A stretch of DNA of 14,156 nucleotides from JAAYCO01 sp964632015 (GTDB taxonomy: Bacteria; Planctomycetota; Phycisphaerae; SM23-33): contig CAZWAT010000058.1 of assembly GCA_964632015.1 (NCBI GenBank), positions 1 through 14,156 of the forward strand. Direction: 5' to 3'. Shown one piece after another: positions 1 to 7,135 of the stretch (its first letter is position 1; every line of letters begins with the position of its first letter). The position numbers were made by a program, and so were the translations under genes. The notes under the pieces are model-generated. The model worked only from the letters and a program-made list of their open reading frames with translations, had not been told where the DNA came from and searched no databases.

Positions 1-2
1 AA

Positions 3-76
3 TGGGCCGTACTGGACTTGAACCAGTGACCTCCTGCGTGTCGAGCAGGCGCTCTAGCCAACTGAGCTAACAGCCC
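3..76 (-). tRNA. tRNA-Val (GAC anticodon)
   Basis: Read on the minus strand, a complete 74-base cloverleaf is visible. It has a 7-bp acceptor stem with one G-U wobble, a D arm with GCTC/GAGC, an anticodon stem CCTGC/GCAGG around the loop TCGACAC, a 5-base variable region and a T stem ACTGG/CCAGT. The three central loop bases read GAC, giving valine. The 3' CCA is not encoded: the discriminator A is followed by TT. The base at position 33 is C, where nearly all tRNAs have U. Confidence 0.93.
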
Positions 77-91
77 TTAATGGTGTTACGA

Positions 92-120
92 ACTTTATCG
101 TCCCTGAGATGAGATGTCAA
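92..120 (-). promoter_or_regulatory. sigma70-type promoter of the tRNA-Val gene
   Basis: On the minus strand a perfect -35 box TTGACA (120 to 115) is followed, after a 17-base spacer, by TAAAGT (97 to 92). Transcription would start near 85, about nine bases before the tRNA 5' end. Spacing and position fit a stable-RNA promoter. Confidence 0.7.
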
Positions 121-174
121 CCCATCAGATGCACGAAAAGTGAAACAGGTATTTTACTTTTAGAGCCGCGACGC

Positions 175-203
175 TTGAAGAACCCGACAGATGCAGTTAC
201 CAT
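175..203 (+). promoter_or_regulatory. candidate promoter of the sugar phosphate isomerase gene
   Basis: TTGAAG (175-180) lies 17 bases upstream of TACCAT (198-203). A transcript starting near 210 would just include the ribosome binding site AGGAG at 223-227. Box matches are moderate, so this is a candidate only. Confidence 0.35.
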
Positions 204-232
204 CTGAGGCTTGCAACTTTATAGGAGCCAAA

Positions 233-1060
233 ATGATCACGATCAGCGCGTTTGCGGATGAAATCAGTCCGAACCTGAAGGAACAAATGGATGTCTGCGA
301 ACAGCACGGCATCAAGTGCATCGACGTGCGAAGCATTGACGACATCAACGTTTCGAAGATGACCATCGACCAGGTCAAGGAATACAAAAAGCAGATGAGC
401 GACCGGGGCTTCAAGGTCCCCTGCCTGGGCTCGCCTATTGGCAAAATCAAGATCGGCGATGACATGAACGCCCATCTCGATCTGCTCAAGCACTGCTGCG
501 ACGTCGCCAAGGCCTTCGGTACGTCGTGGATCCGCATGTTCAGCTTTTACCCCACCGACGGAGCGAAGATCTCCGACCAGCGTGACCAAGCCATCAAGGG
601 AATCGAGGCGATGGTGAAGGTTGCCGACCAGCAGGACGTGGTTCTTTATCATGAGAACGAGGCTGCGATTTACGGCGCGACCACCGAAGGCGTAAAGGAC
701 ATCTTCGCGTCCATCCCCTCACCGAGGCTCAAGGGCGTGTTCGATCCGGGCAATTTCGTCACCGAGAACATCAAGGCGTTCGATGAGGCATGGACCGTCG
801 GCCTGGCCGAGATGACCCACTACTTCCACGTGAAAGACAAGAAATACGGCGCAAAACGATGCGTTCCCGCGGGCGAAGGCGATGGCCAGTTCGCCCAGAT
901 CTTTGCGGACATGAAGAAACGCAACTGGAGCGGATACATGACGCTCGAACCGCACCTTGCCGGCGCGGGACAGTTCAAAGGCTTCACCGGCCCGGAGCTG
1001 TTCGCAGAGGCGGTCGGCGCTCTCAAGAAAATGCTCACCGAAGCACAACTTGAGTTCTAA
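233..1060 (+). CDS. Sugar phosphate isomerase/epimerase (xylose isomerase-like TIM barrel)
   Basis: A 275-residue cytosolic protein of the AP endonuclease 2 / xylose isomerase-like TIM-barrel family, usual for sugar epimerases and isomerases. The metal site is readable: HENE at 140-143 (Glu141/Glu143 region), FDPGN with Asp171, HVKD with His199, and LEPH with Glu239. This is the Glu-Asp-His-Glu pattern of divalent-metal sugar isomerases. The ATG at 233 was chosen because AGGAG ends five bases before it; an upstream in-frame ATG at 191 has no such site. The gene stands alone, with a strong terminator directly behind it. The substrate cannot be told from sequence: ketose 3-epimerases, hydroxypyruvate isomerases and inosose-type enzymes all share this layout. 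Confidence 0.88.
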   Translation: MITISAFADEISPNLKEQMDVCEQHGIKCIDVRSIDDINVSKMTIDQVKEYKKQMSDRGFKVPCLGSPIGKIKIGDDMNAHLDLLKHCCDVAKAFGTSWIRMFSFYPTDGAKISDQRDQAIKGIEAMVKVADQQDVVLYHENEAAIYGATTEGVKDIFASIPSPRLKGVFDPGNFVTENIKAFDEAWTVGLAEMTHYFHVKDKKYGAKRCVPAGEGDGQFAQIFADMKKRNWSGYMTLEPHLAGAGQFKGFTGPELFAEAVGALKKMLTEAQLEF

Positions 1061-1083
1061 GGTTCGCATAACCGCACGATTTT

Positions 1084-1126
1084 GCATCGGCCTGTCGGAC
1101 GCGTGTCTGGCAGGCCGATGCTTTTT
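1084..1126 (+). terminator. Rho-independent terminator after the isomerase gene
   Basis: A perfect 11-bp inverted repeat, GCATCGGCCTG (1084-1094) and CAGGCCGATGC (1111-1121), with a 16-base loop, is followed immediately by TTTTT. It lies 24 bases past the stop codon. Confidence 0.9.
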
Positions 1127-1190
1127 GTCCGCACCTGCTCGATTCGCCTGAGGCGCGGGCGGGCGATCCGCGTTGCCCGAAGAGGCGCGA

Positions 1191-2132
1191 ATGTGTAATA
1201 TCATCATCATGGATACTTCCCACAGCATCGCCGTGATGATCCCCTGCCATAACGAAGCCGGCACGATCGGCAAGGTAATCGACGACTTTCGCGCCCACTT
1301 GCCCAACGCGAATTTCTATGTATTCGACAACTGCTGCACCGACAACACCGCCGATATCGCCCGCTCACATGGTGCCACAATCATTAAAGAACCACGCAAG
1401 GGCAAGGGGTTCGTCATAGAGACCATGCTCCGTCGCGTACGGGCCGATTACTATGTGATGGTGGACGGGGACGACACATACCCCGCCGACAAGGTCAACG
1501 CCCTGCTCAAGCCCGTCATGGAAGGCAACGCCGACATGGTGGTGGGCGCACGCATGGCGACGGATGACCAGTCGTTCCGCCCCTTGCACCAGGCCGGGAA
1601 CAACCTTGTGCGCAGGCTGATAAACTGGATCTTCGGCTCGAACCTCACGGACATACTTTCGGGTTACCGTGCATTCAGCAGTCGGGTCACAAAGGCGGTT
1701 CCGGTGGTTTCATCTGGGTTCGAGGTCGAGACCGAACTGACCATCCAGATGCTCTACTACCGCCTGAGCGTTCTGGAAGTGCAGGTACCCTATGGTGCCA
1801 GACCCGAGGGAAGCGACAGCAAGCTCAGGACATTTCGTGACGGCGCGCGGGTGCTATGGAAGCTGTTCAACCTGATTCGCTCGTTCAAGCCGCTGACGTT
1901 CTTCGGGTCGCTGGGGCTCGTGCTGTTGGCGCTGGGAATTCTTGCGGGCATCCCGCCCGTGTGGGGCTTTATCGCCAGTGGATACCAGGAAGTCCGCCGA
2001 TTCCCGCTTGCGATTCTGTCTGTAGGTCTTGTGCTTCTGTCGGCAGCAAGCGGGTTTCTGGGCTTGCAACTGCACGCCATGAACTGGCGATTCAAAGAAC
2101 TGCACAATGTCATGATCAGGCGAGAAGACTGA
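1191..2132 (+). CDS. Family 2 glycosyltransferase with C-terminal membrane anchor
   Basis: A 313-residue GT-A fold glycosyltransferase. The N-terminal half has the family 2 signature: IPCHNEAGTI (about 17-27) for nucleotide-sugar binding and DGDDTYP at 92-98 as the metal-binding DxD-type motif. It resembles polyprenyl-phosphate (dolichyl-phosphate mannose synthase-like) transferases. Two hydrophobic segments near 236-258 and 272-292 should anchor it with the catalytic domain in the cytoplasm. The likely role is transfer of a sugar to a lipid carrier or envelope glycan; the sugar is unknown. The ATG at 1191 is preferred because AGAGG sits five bases upstream; TTG 1173 and ATG 1209 are alternatives without a good ribosome site. 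The flanking genes give no hint of a larger polysaccharide locus. Confidence 0.88.
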   Translation: MCNIIIMDTSHSIAVMIPCHNEAGTIGKVIDDFRAHLPNANFYVFDNCCTDNTADIARSHGATIIKEPRKGKGFVIETMLRRVRADYYVMVDGDDTYPADKVNALLKPVMEGNADMVVGARMATDDQSFRPLHQAGNNLVRRLINWIFGSNLTDILSGYRAFSSRVTKAVPVVSSGFEVETELTIQMLYYRLSVLEVQVPYGARPEGSDSKLRTFRDGARVLWKLFNLIRSFKPLTFFGSLGLVLLALGILAGIPPVWGFIASGYQEVRRFPLAILSVGLVLLSAASGFLGLQLHAMNWRFKELHNVMIRRED

Positions 2133-2369
2133 AGCAACACCAGCACGAAAATCGACCTCGCCATCAACTATTCATTGGTATACGTATTTCTATATCTTGA
2201 CCCTTGCATTTTCTACAGAGGCGTAATTTGAAATACTAAGAGAATTGAATCGCCCTGTTCTTCAAGACCTAGATGGGCAAGGGAAAGCCCCTTCGAATCG
2301 CCAATCTCGCCCTGGATTCAAGAAACCCGCCTCTGCTTTACGCTTCAGCGAGCTGAATAAATTGCGAAC

Positions 2370-2442
2370 TGGAGCCGATGGGGGTCGAACCCATGACCTC
2401 TTGCATGCCATGCAAGCGCGCTCCCAACTGCGCCACGGCCCC
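2370..2442 (-). tRNA. tRNA-Ala (GGC anticodon)
   Basis: On the minus strand a 73-base cloverleaf is complete: acceptor GGGGCCG/CGGCTCC, D arm GCGC/GCGC, anticodon stem CTTGC/GCAAG with loop ATGGCAT (GGC, alanine), variable AGGTC, T stem ATGGG/CCCAT. The acceptor contains the G3-U70 wobble pair that is the main alanyl-tRNA synthetase identity element. The 3' CCA is not encoded. Confidence 0.95.
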
Positions 2443-2452
2443 GCGGGCTGCT

Positions 2453-2511
2453 ATCATACTACATGATACCGCAGACGAAAAGTTTTTAGCACGATACCCG
2501 CATAAGGTCAA
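2453..2511 (-). promoter_or_regulatory. candidate promoter region of the tRNA-Ala gene
   Basis: Two overlapping candidates read on the minus strand. TTGACC (2511 to 2506) with TAAAAA (2488 to 2483) has a 17-base spacer. TTTTCG (2481 to 2476) with TATGAT (2458 to 2453) also has a 17-base spacer and would start transcription about four bases before the tRNA. The second has the better -10 and position, the first the better -35. Confidence 0.4.
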
Positions 2512-2527
2512 GCACTTAACCGCGCCT

Positions 2528-3238
2528 ATGTCAAAAACGCTTCAAAAGTCGCGAATTTGCACGTTCACCCGGCGTCGCGGGGCCAAGCCTGCGTCAATGC
2601 GAATGGTCTGGGCGATATCCGTACCCCTGTATTTCGCGGTCTTGTGCGGATATATCTGGCTCGTCCTTCCCCACAAGGGCGCCATGGCTGCAAAGGTGGT
2701 GTTTTTCGTGCTGGCAGGGGTGTTTCCGATACTGGTAAACATCCTGGCTGGGGACAGACCCGCCCATAGCGGAATCCGTCTCGACAACATCGCCGAATCC
2801 GCTCGACTGACAAGCATCATGACACTGGCAATGGCCGGGTTGGTCACAGCCGTCGCCGTCGCGACGGATGGATTCCACTGGGGGCGAACGGCAAGATTCC
2901 TGGAACTATGCGTAATATACCTGGGATGGGGAATCGCGCAACAGTATTTATTGCAAGCATTTACTCTTCGCAGACTTAGAGAGGCGAACCTGGGACTCAT
3001 ACCGAGCGTGTTGATAGCCTCGTTGATATTTGCGGCGATGCACGCCCCTAACTGGTTGCTATCGGCGGTGACATTCGTAGCCGCCATCGTTTGGTGCCTT
3101 CTGTTCATACACAGGCCCAACATCTTCACGCTGGGTCTGTCTCATGCGGTTCTGGCGGTGCTTCTCTATCACTCCTGGCCGAAGGTTTGGTTGCAGGGTC
3201 TGGCAATCGGACCAATGTTCTTGCGACGGTCGGGGTAG
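2528..3238 (+). CDS. CPBP-family membrane protein with altered protease motif
   Basis: A predicted 236-residue polytopic membrane protein (hydrophobic segments near 26-47, 54-74, 96-113, 123-143, 157-175, 177-195 and 200-214). It matches the CPBP/Rce1-type glutamic intramembrane protease layout: FAAMH (168-172) and the late GLSHAVLA (203-210) correspond to the conserved His motifs. The first motif, normally EExxxR with the catalytic Glu, reads QQYLLQ at 138-143, so both Glu residues and the Arg are replaced by Gln. It may be a non-proteolytic relative. The start is uncertain: neither ATG 2528 nor the in-frame ATG 2597 has a clear ribosome site. The longer form begins with a Lys/Arg-rich stretch. 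It stands alone between tRNA-Ala and the aminomutase gene. Confidence 0.72.
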   Translation: MSKTLQKSRICTFTRRRGAKPASMRMVWAISVPLYFAVLCGYIWLVLPHKGAMAAKVVFFVLAGVFPILVNILAGDRPAHSGIRLDNIAESARLTSIMTLAMAGLVTAVAVATDGFHWGRTARFLELCVIYLGWGIAQQYLLQAFTLRRLREANLGLIPSVLIASLIFAAMHAPNWLLSAVTFVAAIVWCLLFIHRPNIFTLGLSHAVLAVLLYHSWPKVWLQGLAIGPMFLRRSG

Positions 3239-3353
3239 ATCGGCCGTATAAGGTGGAGGATGTGCGACTTTCTAGTTGCAGCTTCAGGGCAGCTTGTTTG
3301 GACGCGTTGTCAAAACACATAAGAACGTGGATTCGCCTTTGCCTCGCTTCGCT

Positions 3354-3385
3354 CGGGCCAGGAGACCGGCCCGGAGGACATTTTT
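3354..3385 (+). terminator. weak terminator candidate after the CPBP-like gene
   Basis: CGGGCC (3354-3359) and GGCCCG (3368-3373) form a GC-only 6-bp stem with an 8-base loop. A TTTTT run follows only after seven bases (3381-3385), so this is an imperfect intrinsic terminator. Confidence 0.35.
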
Positions 3386-3394
3386 CGGCAGGTT

Positions 3395-3424
3395 ATGGCA
3401 CTGTCAAAGGCTCTGCAGTATAAT
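3395..3424 (+). promoter_or_regulatory. probable promoter of the aminomutase gene
   Basis: A perfect -10 box TATAAT (3419-3424) is preceded, after 18 bases, by ATGGCA (3395-3400), four of six matches to the -35 consensus. The start site would be near 3431, leaving a leader of about 90 bases. Confidence 0.6.
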
Positions 3425-3428
3425 ATGT

Positions 3429-3448
3429 ATGATCCCTCCCTGGATCAT
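3429..3448. promoter_or_regulatory. inverted repeat at the aminomutase transcription start
   Basis: ATGATCC (3429-3435) and GGATCAT (3442-3448) form a perfect 7-bp inverted repeat with a 6-base centre. It starts five bases after the -10 box and has no T-run, so an operator or a 5' leader hairpin is more likely than a terminator. Confidence 0.4.
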
Positions 3449-3523
3449 CATTGGCAGAGTTGCCATCTCGACAGTTAATCTTTTGCGCTTTCGTCGTGAG
3501 ATTCACGAACCTACGGAGAATTA

Positions 3524-5314
3524 ATGGAAAAATACGCCGCAATCTACAATGTTGAAGCCTTTCGCAAGGACGCCAAACCCCTTCTTGCGGAAATCAGCTC
3601 ATGCAGCCATCTTTCAGTCGCACGTGAACGACTGGTCAACAAGATCGGCAGGATGCTGGCTGACACCTTCAAGATCAAGCCCGCACTCGAGCCGCAACTG
3701 CTTGTGCGTGCAAGGGATTGCGCCGATACGCTAATGGGTGTTCTTCATGAGCGATGCGACACCAGATCAGGTTTCAGTGTTACCCAAGCCCTGTGGGACA
3801 TTGCCCGCGGCGTTCCCAGGGACGACCTTCAGCCGGGCTTTTTCGCCGAACTCGGGCATTGGGTGCGAGGACTTGCGGGCTCACAAGAGATGACCTATCT
3901 CATCGAGTCGCACATCGCCCCTGATCTTACCGGTACAGACGCCGCGATTCAAAGATCCACAGAGCTCGACACCCTCTGGGCACAGGTGGACGAGAAAATG
4001 GACCGGTTCGCGGACGGGCTCTCGCCCGACGTTCAACAGGAACGAGCCCGAAACCGCTCACACATTCTCAAGGTGATGGGCGCCCAACAGGACGAATGGG
4101 ATGACTGGAGGTGGCAGGTGTCGAACCTTGTCACCGATGCCGACCAGCTCGCCGAGATAGTCGAACTGACGGACGATGAGTTTGAGGGCGTCCAGCAGGC
4201 CCGCAAGGGCAAGCTTCCGTTCGGGATAACCCCCTACTACGCATCGCTGATGGATCGCGTCTCGAATGGGCGTGACAGGGCAGTCAGGGCGCAGGTCATT
4301 CCCCCGCGCACGTACGTCGATTACATGGCGGGGCATCGCGGGGGCCGGGATGGCAGTTGCGATTTCATGCTCGAATCGGACACCTCCCCCATCGATCGCA
4401 TCACGCGAAGGTACCCGTCCATAGTCATTCTCAAGCCCTACAACACATGCCCACAAATATGCGTCTACTGCCAGCGGAACTGGGAGATCGACCAGGCGAT
4501 GGATCCCGACGCGATGACCGACGAGGCGACGCTTGATAAGGCCATCGATTGGATAAGGAACCACCCCGCTGTTCGCGAGGTGCTTGTCACAGGCGGTGAT
4601 CCCCTGGCGATGACCGACGATCAGCTTGAGGGAATACTCGCGAAACTTGCCGAAATCGAGCATGTTGATCTGATCCGCATAGGAACCCGCACGCCCGTTA
4701 CGTTGCCTATGCGCATAACCCCGAAACTGGTGCAAATGCTCGGGAGCTTCCGCCAGCCCGGCAGGCGCGACATTGCGATAGTCACACACGTTGAGCACCC
4801 GTTCGAGATCACCCCCGAAATGACGGCTGCGGTTGATCTGCTCAAACGTGCGGGCATGAGCATTTACAATCAGCAGGTATACACGTTCTTCGTATCGAGG
4901 CGGTTCGAGACCACCAAACTCAGGCTTCTGCTGCGTCGGATAGGCATTCAACCCTATTACACGTTCGTACCCAAGGGTAAGGAAGAGACGGCCGACTACC
5001 GCGTGCCCATTGCAAGGATACTCCAGGAAGCCAAGGAAGAGGCCCGCCTCATACCAGGCAGCAGACGCACCGACGAACCGGTTTACAATGTTCCGGGGCT
5101 CGGGAAGAACTATCTACGGGCATCCCAGCATCACACAATACTCAGCGTCCTGCCCGACGGATCGCGAGTATATGAGTTCCACCCGTGGGAGAAGAACATC
5201 GCCCCACGCCACTTGCATAAGTCTGTGGATGTGCCCATTCTTTACTACCTGAGCAGGATTGAGCAACTTGGCGAAGACCCCAGCGACTACCGGAGCATCT
5301 GGTATTACTTCTGA
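3524..5314 (+). CDS. eam: KamA-family radical SAM aminomutase, probable glutamate 2,3-aminomutase
   Basis: A 596-residue radical SAM, PLP-dependent aminomutase. The cluster motif CxxxCxxC is at Cys309, Cys313 and Cys316, the SAM-binding GGDP at 357-360, and the PLP lysine is Lys528 in VPGLGK. In clostridial lysine 2,3-aminomutase the substrate's terminal ammonium is held by Asp293 and Asp330; here the aligned positions are Lys484 (FVPKGKEE) and Asn522 (VYNVPG). Lys and Asn at these sites are the published hallmark of glutamate 2,3-aminomutase, which converts L-glutamate to L-beta-glutamate. No beta-lysine acetyltransferase gene lies next door, in keeping with this. About 200 N-terminal residues precede the usual catalytic region. 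GGAG lies five bases before the ATG. The gene is monocistronic, with its own promoter and terminator. Lysine or another amino acid as substrate is not excluded. Confidence 0.85.
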   Translation: MEKYAAIYNVEAFRKDAKPLLAEISSCSHLSVARERLVNKIGRMLADTFKIKPALEPQLLVRARDCADTLMGVLHERCDTRSGFSVTQALWDIARGVPRDDLQPGFFAELGHWVRGLAGSQEMTYLIESHIAPDLTGTDAAIQRSTELDTLWAQVDEKMDRFADGLSPDVQQERARNRSHILKVMGAQQDEWDDWRWQVSNLVTDADQLAEIVELTDDEFEGVQQARKGKLPFGITPYYASLMDRVSNGRDRAVRAQVIPPRTYVDYMAGHRGGRDGSCDFMLESDTSPIDRITRRYPSIVILKPYNTCPQICVYCQRNWEIDQAMDPDAMTDEATLDKAIDWIRNHPAVREVLVTGGDPLAMTDDQLEGILAKLAEIEHVDLIRIGTRTPVTLPMRITPKLVQMLGSFRQPGRRDIAIVTHVEHPFEITPEMTAAVDLLKRAGMSIYNQQVYTFFVSRRFETTKLRLLLRRIGIQPYYTFVPKGKEETADYRVPIARILQEAKEEARLIPGSRRTDEPVYNVPGLGKNYLRASQHHTILSVLPDGSRVYEFHPWEKNIAPRHLHKSVDVPILYYLSRIEQLGEDPSDYRSIWYYF

Positions 5315-5334
5315 CGCAGTCGCTTCAATGGAAA

Positions 5335-5378
5335 CAAAAAAGCCGTCGGCGGAAACTTATCCACCGACGGCTTCTTTT
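5335..5378. terminator. bidirectional intrinsic terminator
   Basis: AAGCCGTCGG (5340-5349) and CCGACGGCTT (5364-5373) form a perfect 10-bp stem, flanked by an A-run on the left and a T-rich stretch on the right. It can stop both the aminomutase transcript (plus) and the PEP-CTERM transcript (minus), whose genes converge here. Confidence 0.9.
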
Positions 5379-5397
5379 ATATTGTTTTCAGTTGCGT

Positions 5398-5985
5398 CTA
5401 GATTGCGGTTTTGCGACGCCTGGCAAGCAGCATGCAGGCACCTGCGCCCAGCAACGACATAGTGACCGGCTCAGGTATCGGGGACATGTCGTCAATACCG
5501 AATCCGGGCTCATCGCCGTCGCCCCCTTCACCTCCGTCACCGATACCGAAACCATCGGACGGGCCTACAGGCTCTTCACCGATAACAAAACCGCCGGGCG
5601 GAAAGACCGGCTCTTCGCCGATGACAAATCCGCTGGGAGGCCTGAATGACGGGAACATGGTAGAATAATAACCTGCGCCATATCCGCCGAAGGGAATTCC
5701 AGGACCCATCTGCACGCCGACTATTCCGGCGTAATCAAACACCCAACGCACGTTCTTGCGCCAGTCCCTGAAATGCATCTCGATCAAGCCGGCGGGGTTG
5801 ACGTTCTCGCCGGGGCCCACATCAAGAAAACCGTCCTTCGAATAATCAGTTTCAACGTCGCCTGTGGTTTCAAGCAATTCACTGACCTGCTCGGGCGAGT
5901 CGGTATAAAGACTCTGGACCAGCGTCGCGGCGTTTGCAATGCCACAACTCGCGACCAGCAACATCATTGCTATTAAGTATCTCAT
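5398..5985 (-). CDS. PEP-CTERM sorting-signal protein with Gly-rich repeats
   Basis: A 195-residue exported protein with no recognisable enzymatic domain. Residues 1-20 form a signal peptide (cleavage likely after ANA). The C-terminus has the full PEP-CTERM tripartite signal: PIPEP at 169-173, a hydrophobic segment at 174-188, and the basic tail ARRRK. Such proteins are processed by an exosortase and are often linked to extracellular polysaccharide. Residues 119-144 contain two 13-residue repeats starting GFVIGEEPV, followed by Gly/Asp-rich GFGIGDGG and GFGIDD units leading into the signal. On the minus strand GGAG precedes the ATG by seven bases. It lies 49 bases downstream of a second PEP-CTERM gene and probably shares its transcript. 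The exosortase is not in this window. Confidence 0.85.
   Translation of the reverse strand: MRYLIAMMLLVASCGIANAATLVQSLYTDSPEQVSELLETTGDVETDYSKDGFLDVGPGENVNPAGLIEMHFRDWRKNVRWVFDYAGIVGVQMGPGIPFGGYGAGYYSTMFPSFRPPSGFVIGEEPVFPPGGFVIGEEPVGPSDGFGIGDGGEGGDGDEPGFGIDDMSPIPEPVTMSLLGAGACMLLARRRKTAI
5488..5631 (-). repeat. in-frame tandem repeats in the PEP-CTERM gene
   Basis: The stretch encodes residues 119-166: two near-identical 13-residue units (GFVIGEEPVFPPG, GFVIGEEPVGPSD) followed by two degenerate GFGI-starting units. The repeat is visible at DNA level as recurring GGCTCTTC-containing blocks on the plus strand. Confidence 0.75.
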
Positions 5986-6034
5986 CTCTGTTCTCCCTCG
6001 CTAAGCCCTTGGCCAGAGGGCATAGGCGCCAACG

Positions 6035-6733
6035 CTACGAATTACGCCTTCTGCGACGCTGAACCAGCAGTGCTGTTCCCATCGCCAACATGGCAAGCGT
6101 TCCAGGTTCGGGAACGCCCGGGTCGCCACCATCGCCAACACCGAAGCCAGGATCGCTCGGCGGATCGACAACTTCAATGTGGTCAATATCAACAAGGTAC
6201 GTAAGGTGGAACGTGTCGCCGACAGCCACTGCCTCATCAAAGACAATGCTGATAGTGGTGTTCACGTTGCCCCACGTATCGGCAGTCTCTTCAACATCCA
6301 TTGTATAGCCGACACCCGTGATCGCAAGGCTGTCCTGAACGTACAGGGCGTTTTCAAGAGTAATGGTATATCCATTGAACTGATGCTCGGACGTATTTAC
6401 AACGTCCTTGTCGATCTCGAGGTACCTGACATCGGAAGTACGCAAAAACCATGTCCTCGCGTTGCCTTCGCTATAGTCGCCGGTATATTCGACAGTGCCC
6501 CTGAAGAACCACGTGTCGTCGCTATCGGTCGCGCCAAGATAGGTCTGCTGATCATTCTTGGGCTTGAAGTGCACTGGACTCTCGTCCCAGTCAAACTCCG
6601 GCTCGGGGACAAAATCCTGGAAGTCTAGATGGGTATAGTCAATCACCACCCCCACTGTATCTGCCGATAAAGGTGATACGGCAAAAATCAAACATACAGC
6701 CGCAACACCGGCGAAGACCTGTGATTTGAGCAT
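6035..6733 (-). CDS. PEP-CTERM sorting-signal protein, beta-rich
   Basis: A 232-residue exported protein. Residues 1-24 are a signal peptide (cleavage likely after LSA). The middle (about 27-188) is rich in Thr, Val, Tyr and Asp in alternating patterns, suggesting a beta-sandwich, but I recognise no named domain. The C-terminus has VPEP at 207-210, a hydrophobic stretch at 211-224 and the basic tail QRRRRR, a complete PEP-CTERM signal. Just before it, DPGFGVGDGGDPG resembles the linker of the adjacent PEP-CTERM protein, suggesting related architecture. The start is supported by the purine-rich GAGAGGA just before the ATG on the minus strand. It is probably the first gene of a two-gene transcript. 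Likely destination is the outer envelope or extracellular matrix; function unknown. Confidence 0.83.
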   Translation of the reverse strand: MLKSQVFAGVAAVCLIFAVSPLSADTVGVVIDYTHLDFQDFVPEPEFDWDESPVHFKPKNDQQTYLGATDSDDTWFFRGTVEYTGDYSEGNARTWFLRTSDVRYLEIDKDVVNTSEHQFNGYTITLENALYVQDSLAITGVGYTMDVEETADTWGNVNTTISIVFDEAVAVGDTFHLTYLVDIDHIEVVDPPSDPGFGVGDGGDPGVPEPGTLAMLAMGTALLVQRRRRRNS

Positions 6734-6844
6734 TTCGTCCTCTCTTCCTTCATTTCAAGCGTCGAGCAAATCCAGCGAGTCGAACAACTCTCGCATGACG
6801 CGCGCCGTCCTTGAGCAGAACAGCCTGTGCCCGTCATAGATGCC

Positions 6845-6873
6845 AATGTAGCATACATTTTGAAATCCGGCAA
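6845..6873 (-). promoter_or_regulatory. candidate promoter of the PEP-CTERM genes
   Basis: On the minus strand TTGCCG (6873 to 6868) is followed after 17 bases by TACATT (6850 to 6845). The resulting leader would be about 105 bases. Matches are moderate. Confidence 0.3.
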
Positions 6874-7056
6874 TCATTTTTATGAATATCATACGCAGAT
6901 TTACTTGATTTACCTTCGGGGCGAGCCCGCAATCCCACCCCATGAATACCTCGATAACCACAAAACCATCCAAGTAAACCAGACACATGCCATCATTTTC
7001 GTAACTCGTTATTTAACTAGATGTTATGAACATAATTCCCTGTAGATAATCGATTC

Positions 7057-7135
7057 GGAATAAATTTCTCTTGCTGAATCGATTGGCTACGGATATATTA
7101 TTCGCTTGTGAAGAGTTTTATGGATAATTTATTCC
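7057..7135. promoter_or_regulatory. inverted operator-like pair around the RpiR promoter
   Basis: GGAATAAATT (7057-7066) and its exact reverse complement AATTTATTCC (7126-7135) flank the promoter boxes. The similarity extends loosely outward (site 1 continues TCTC, site 2 read in reverse continues ATCC). Paired inverted sites around a promoter are typical of autoregulation by dimeric or tetrameric repressors. The RpiR-family protein encoded next is the obvious candidate binder; this is inference. Confidence 0.5.
7071..7099 (+). promoter_or_regulatory. probable promoter of the RpiR-led operon
   Basis: TTGCTG (7071-7076) and TATATT (7094-7099) are separated by 17 bases. Transcription would start near 7106, giving a leader of about 43 bases that contains the second operator-like sequence. 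Confidence 0.5.

Noticed and set aside
2245..2466. A short plus-strand open frame over the tRNA-Ala gene
   Set aside because: Most of it is the reverse complement of the tRNA, and there is no ribosome binding site.
4058..4951. A long 297-residue open frame on the minus strand inside the aminomutase gene
   Set aside because: It is antisense to a well-supported conserved gene, has no family motif, and is explained by GC-rich codon bias.
6827..7045. A 72-residue plus-strand open frame in the gene-free region
   Set aside because: No ribosome binding site, unusual composition compared with the neighbours, and no recognisable motif.
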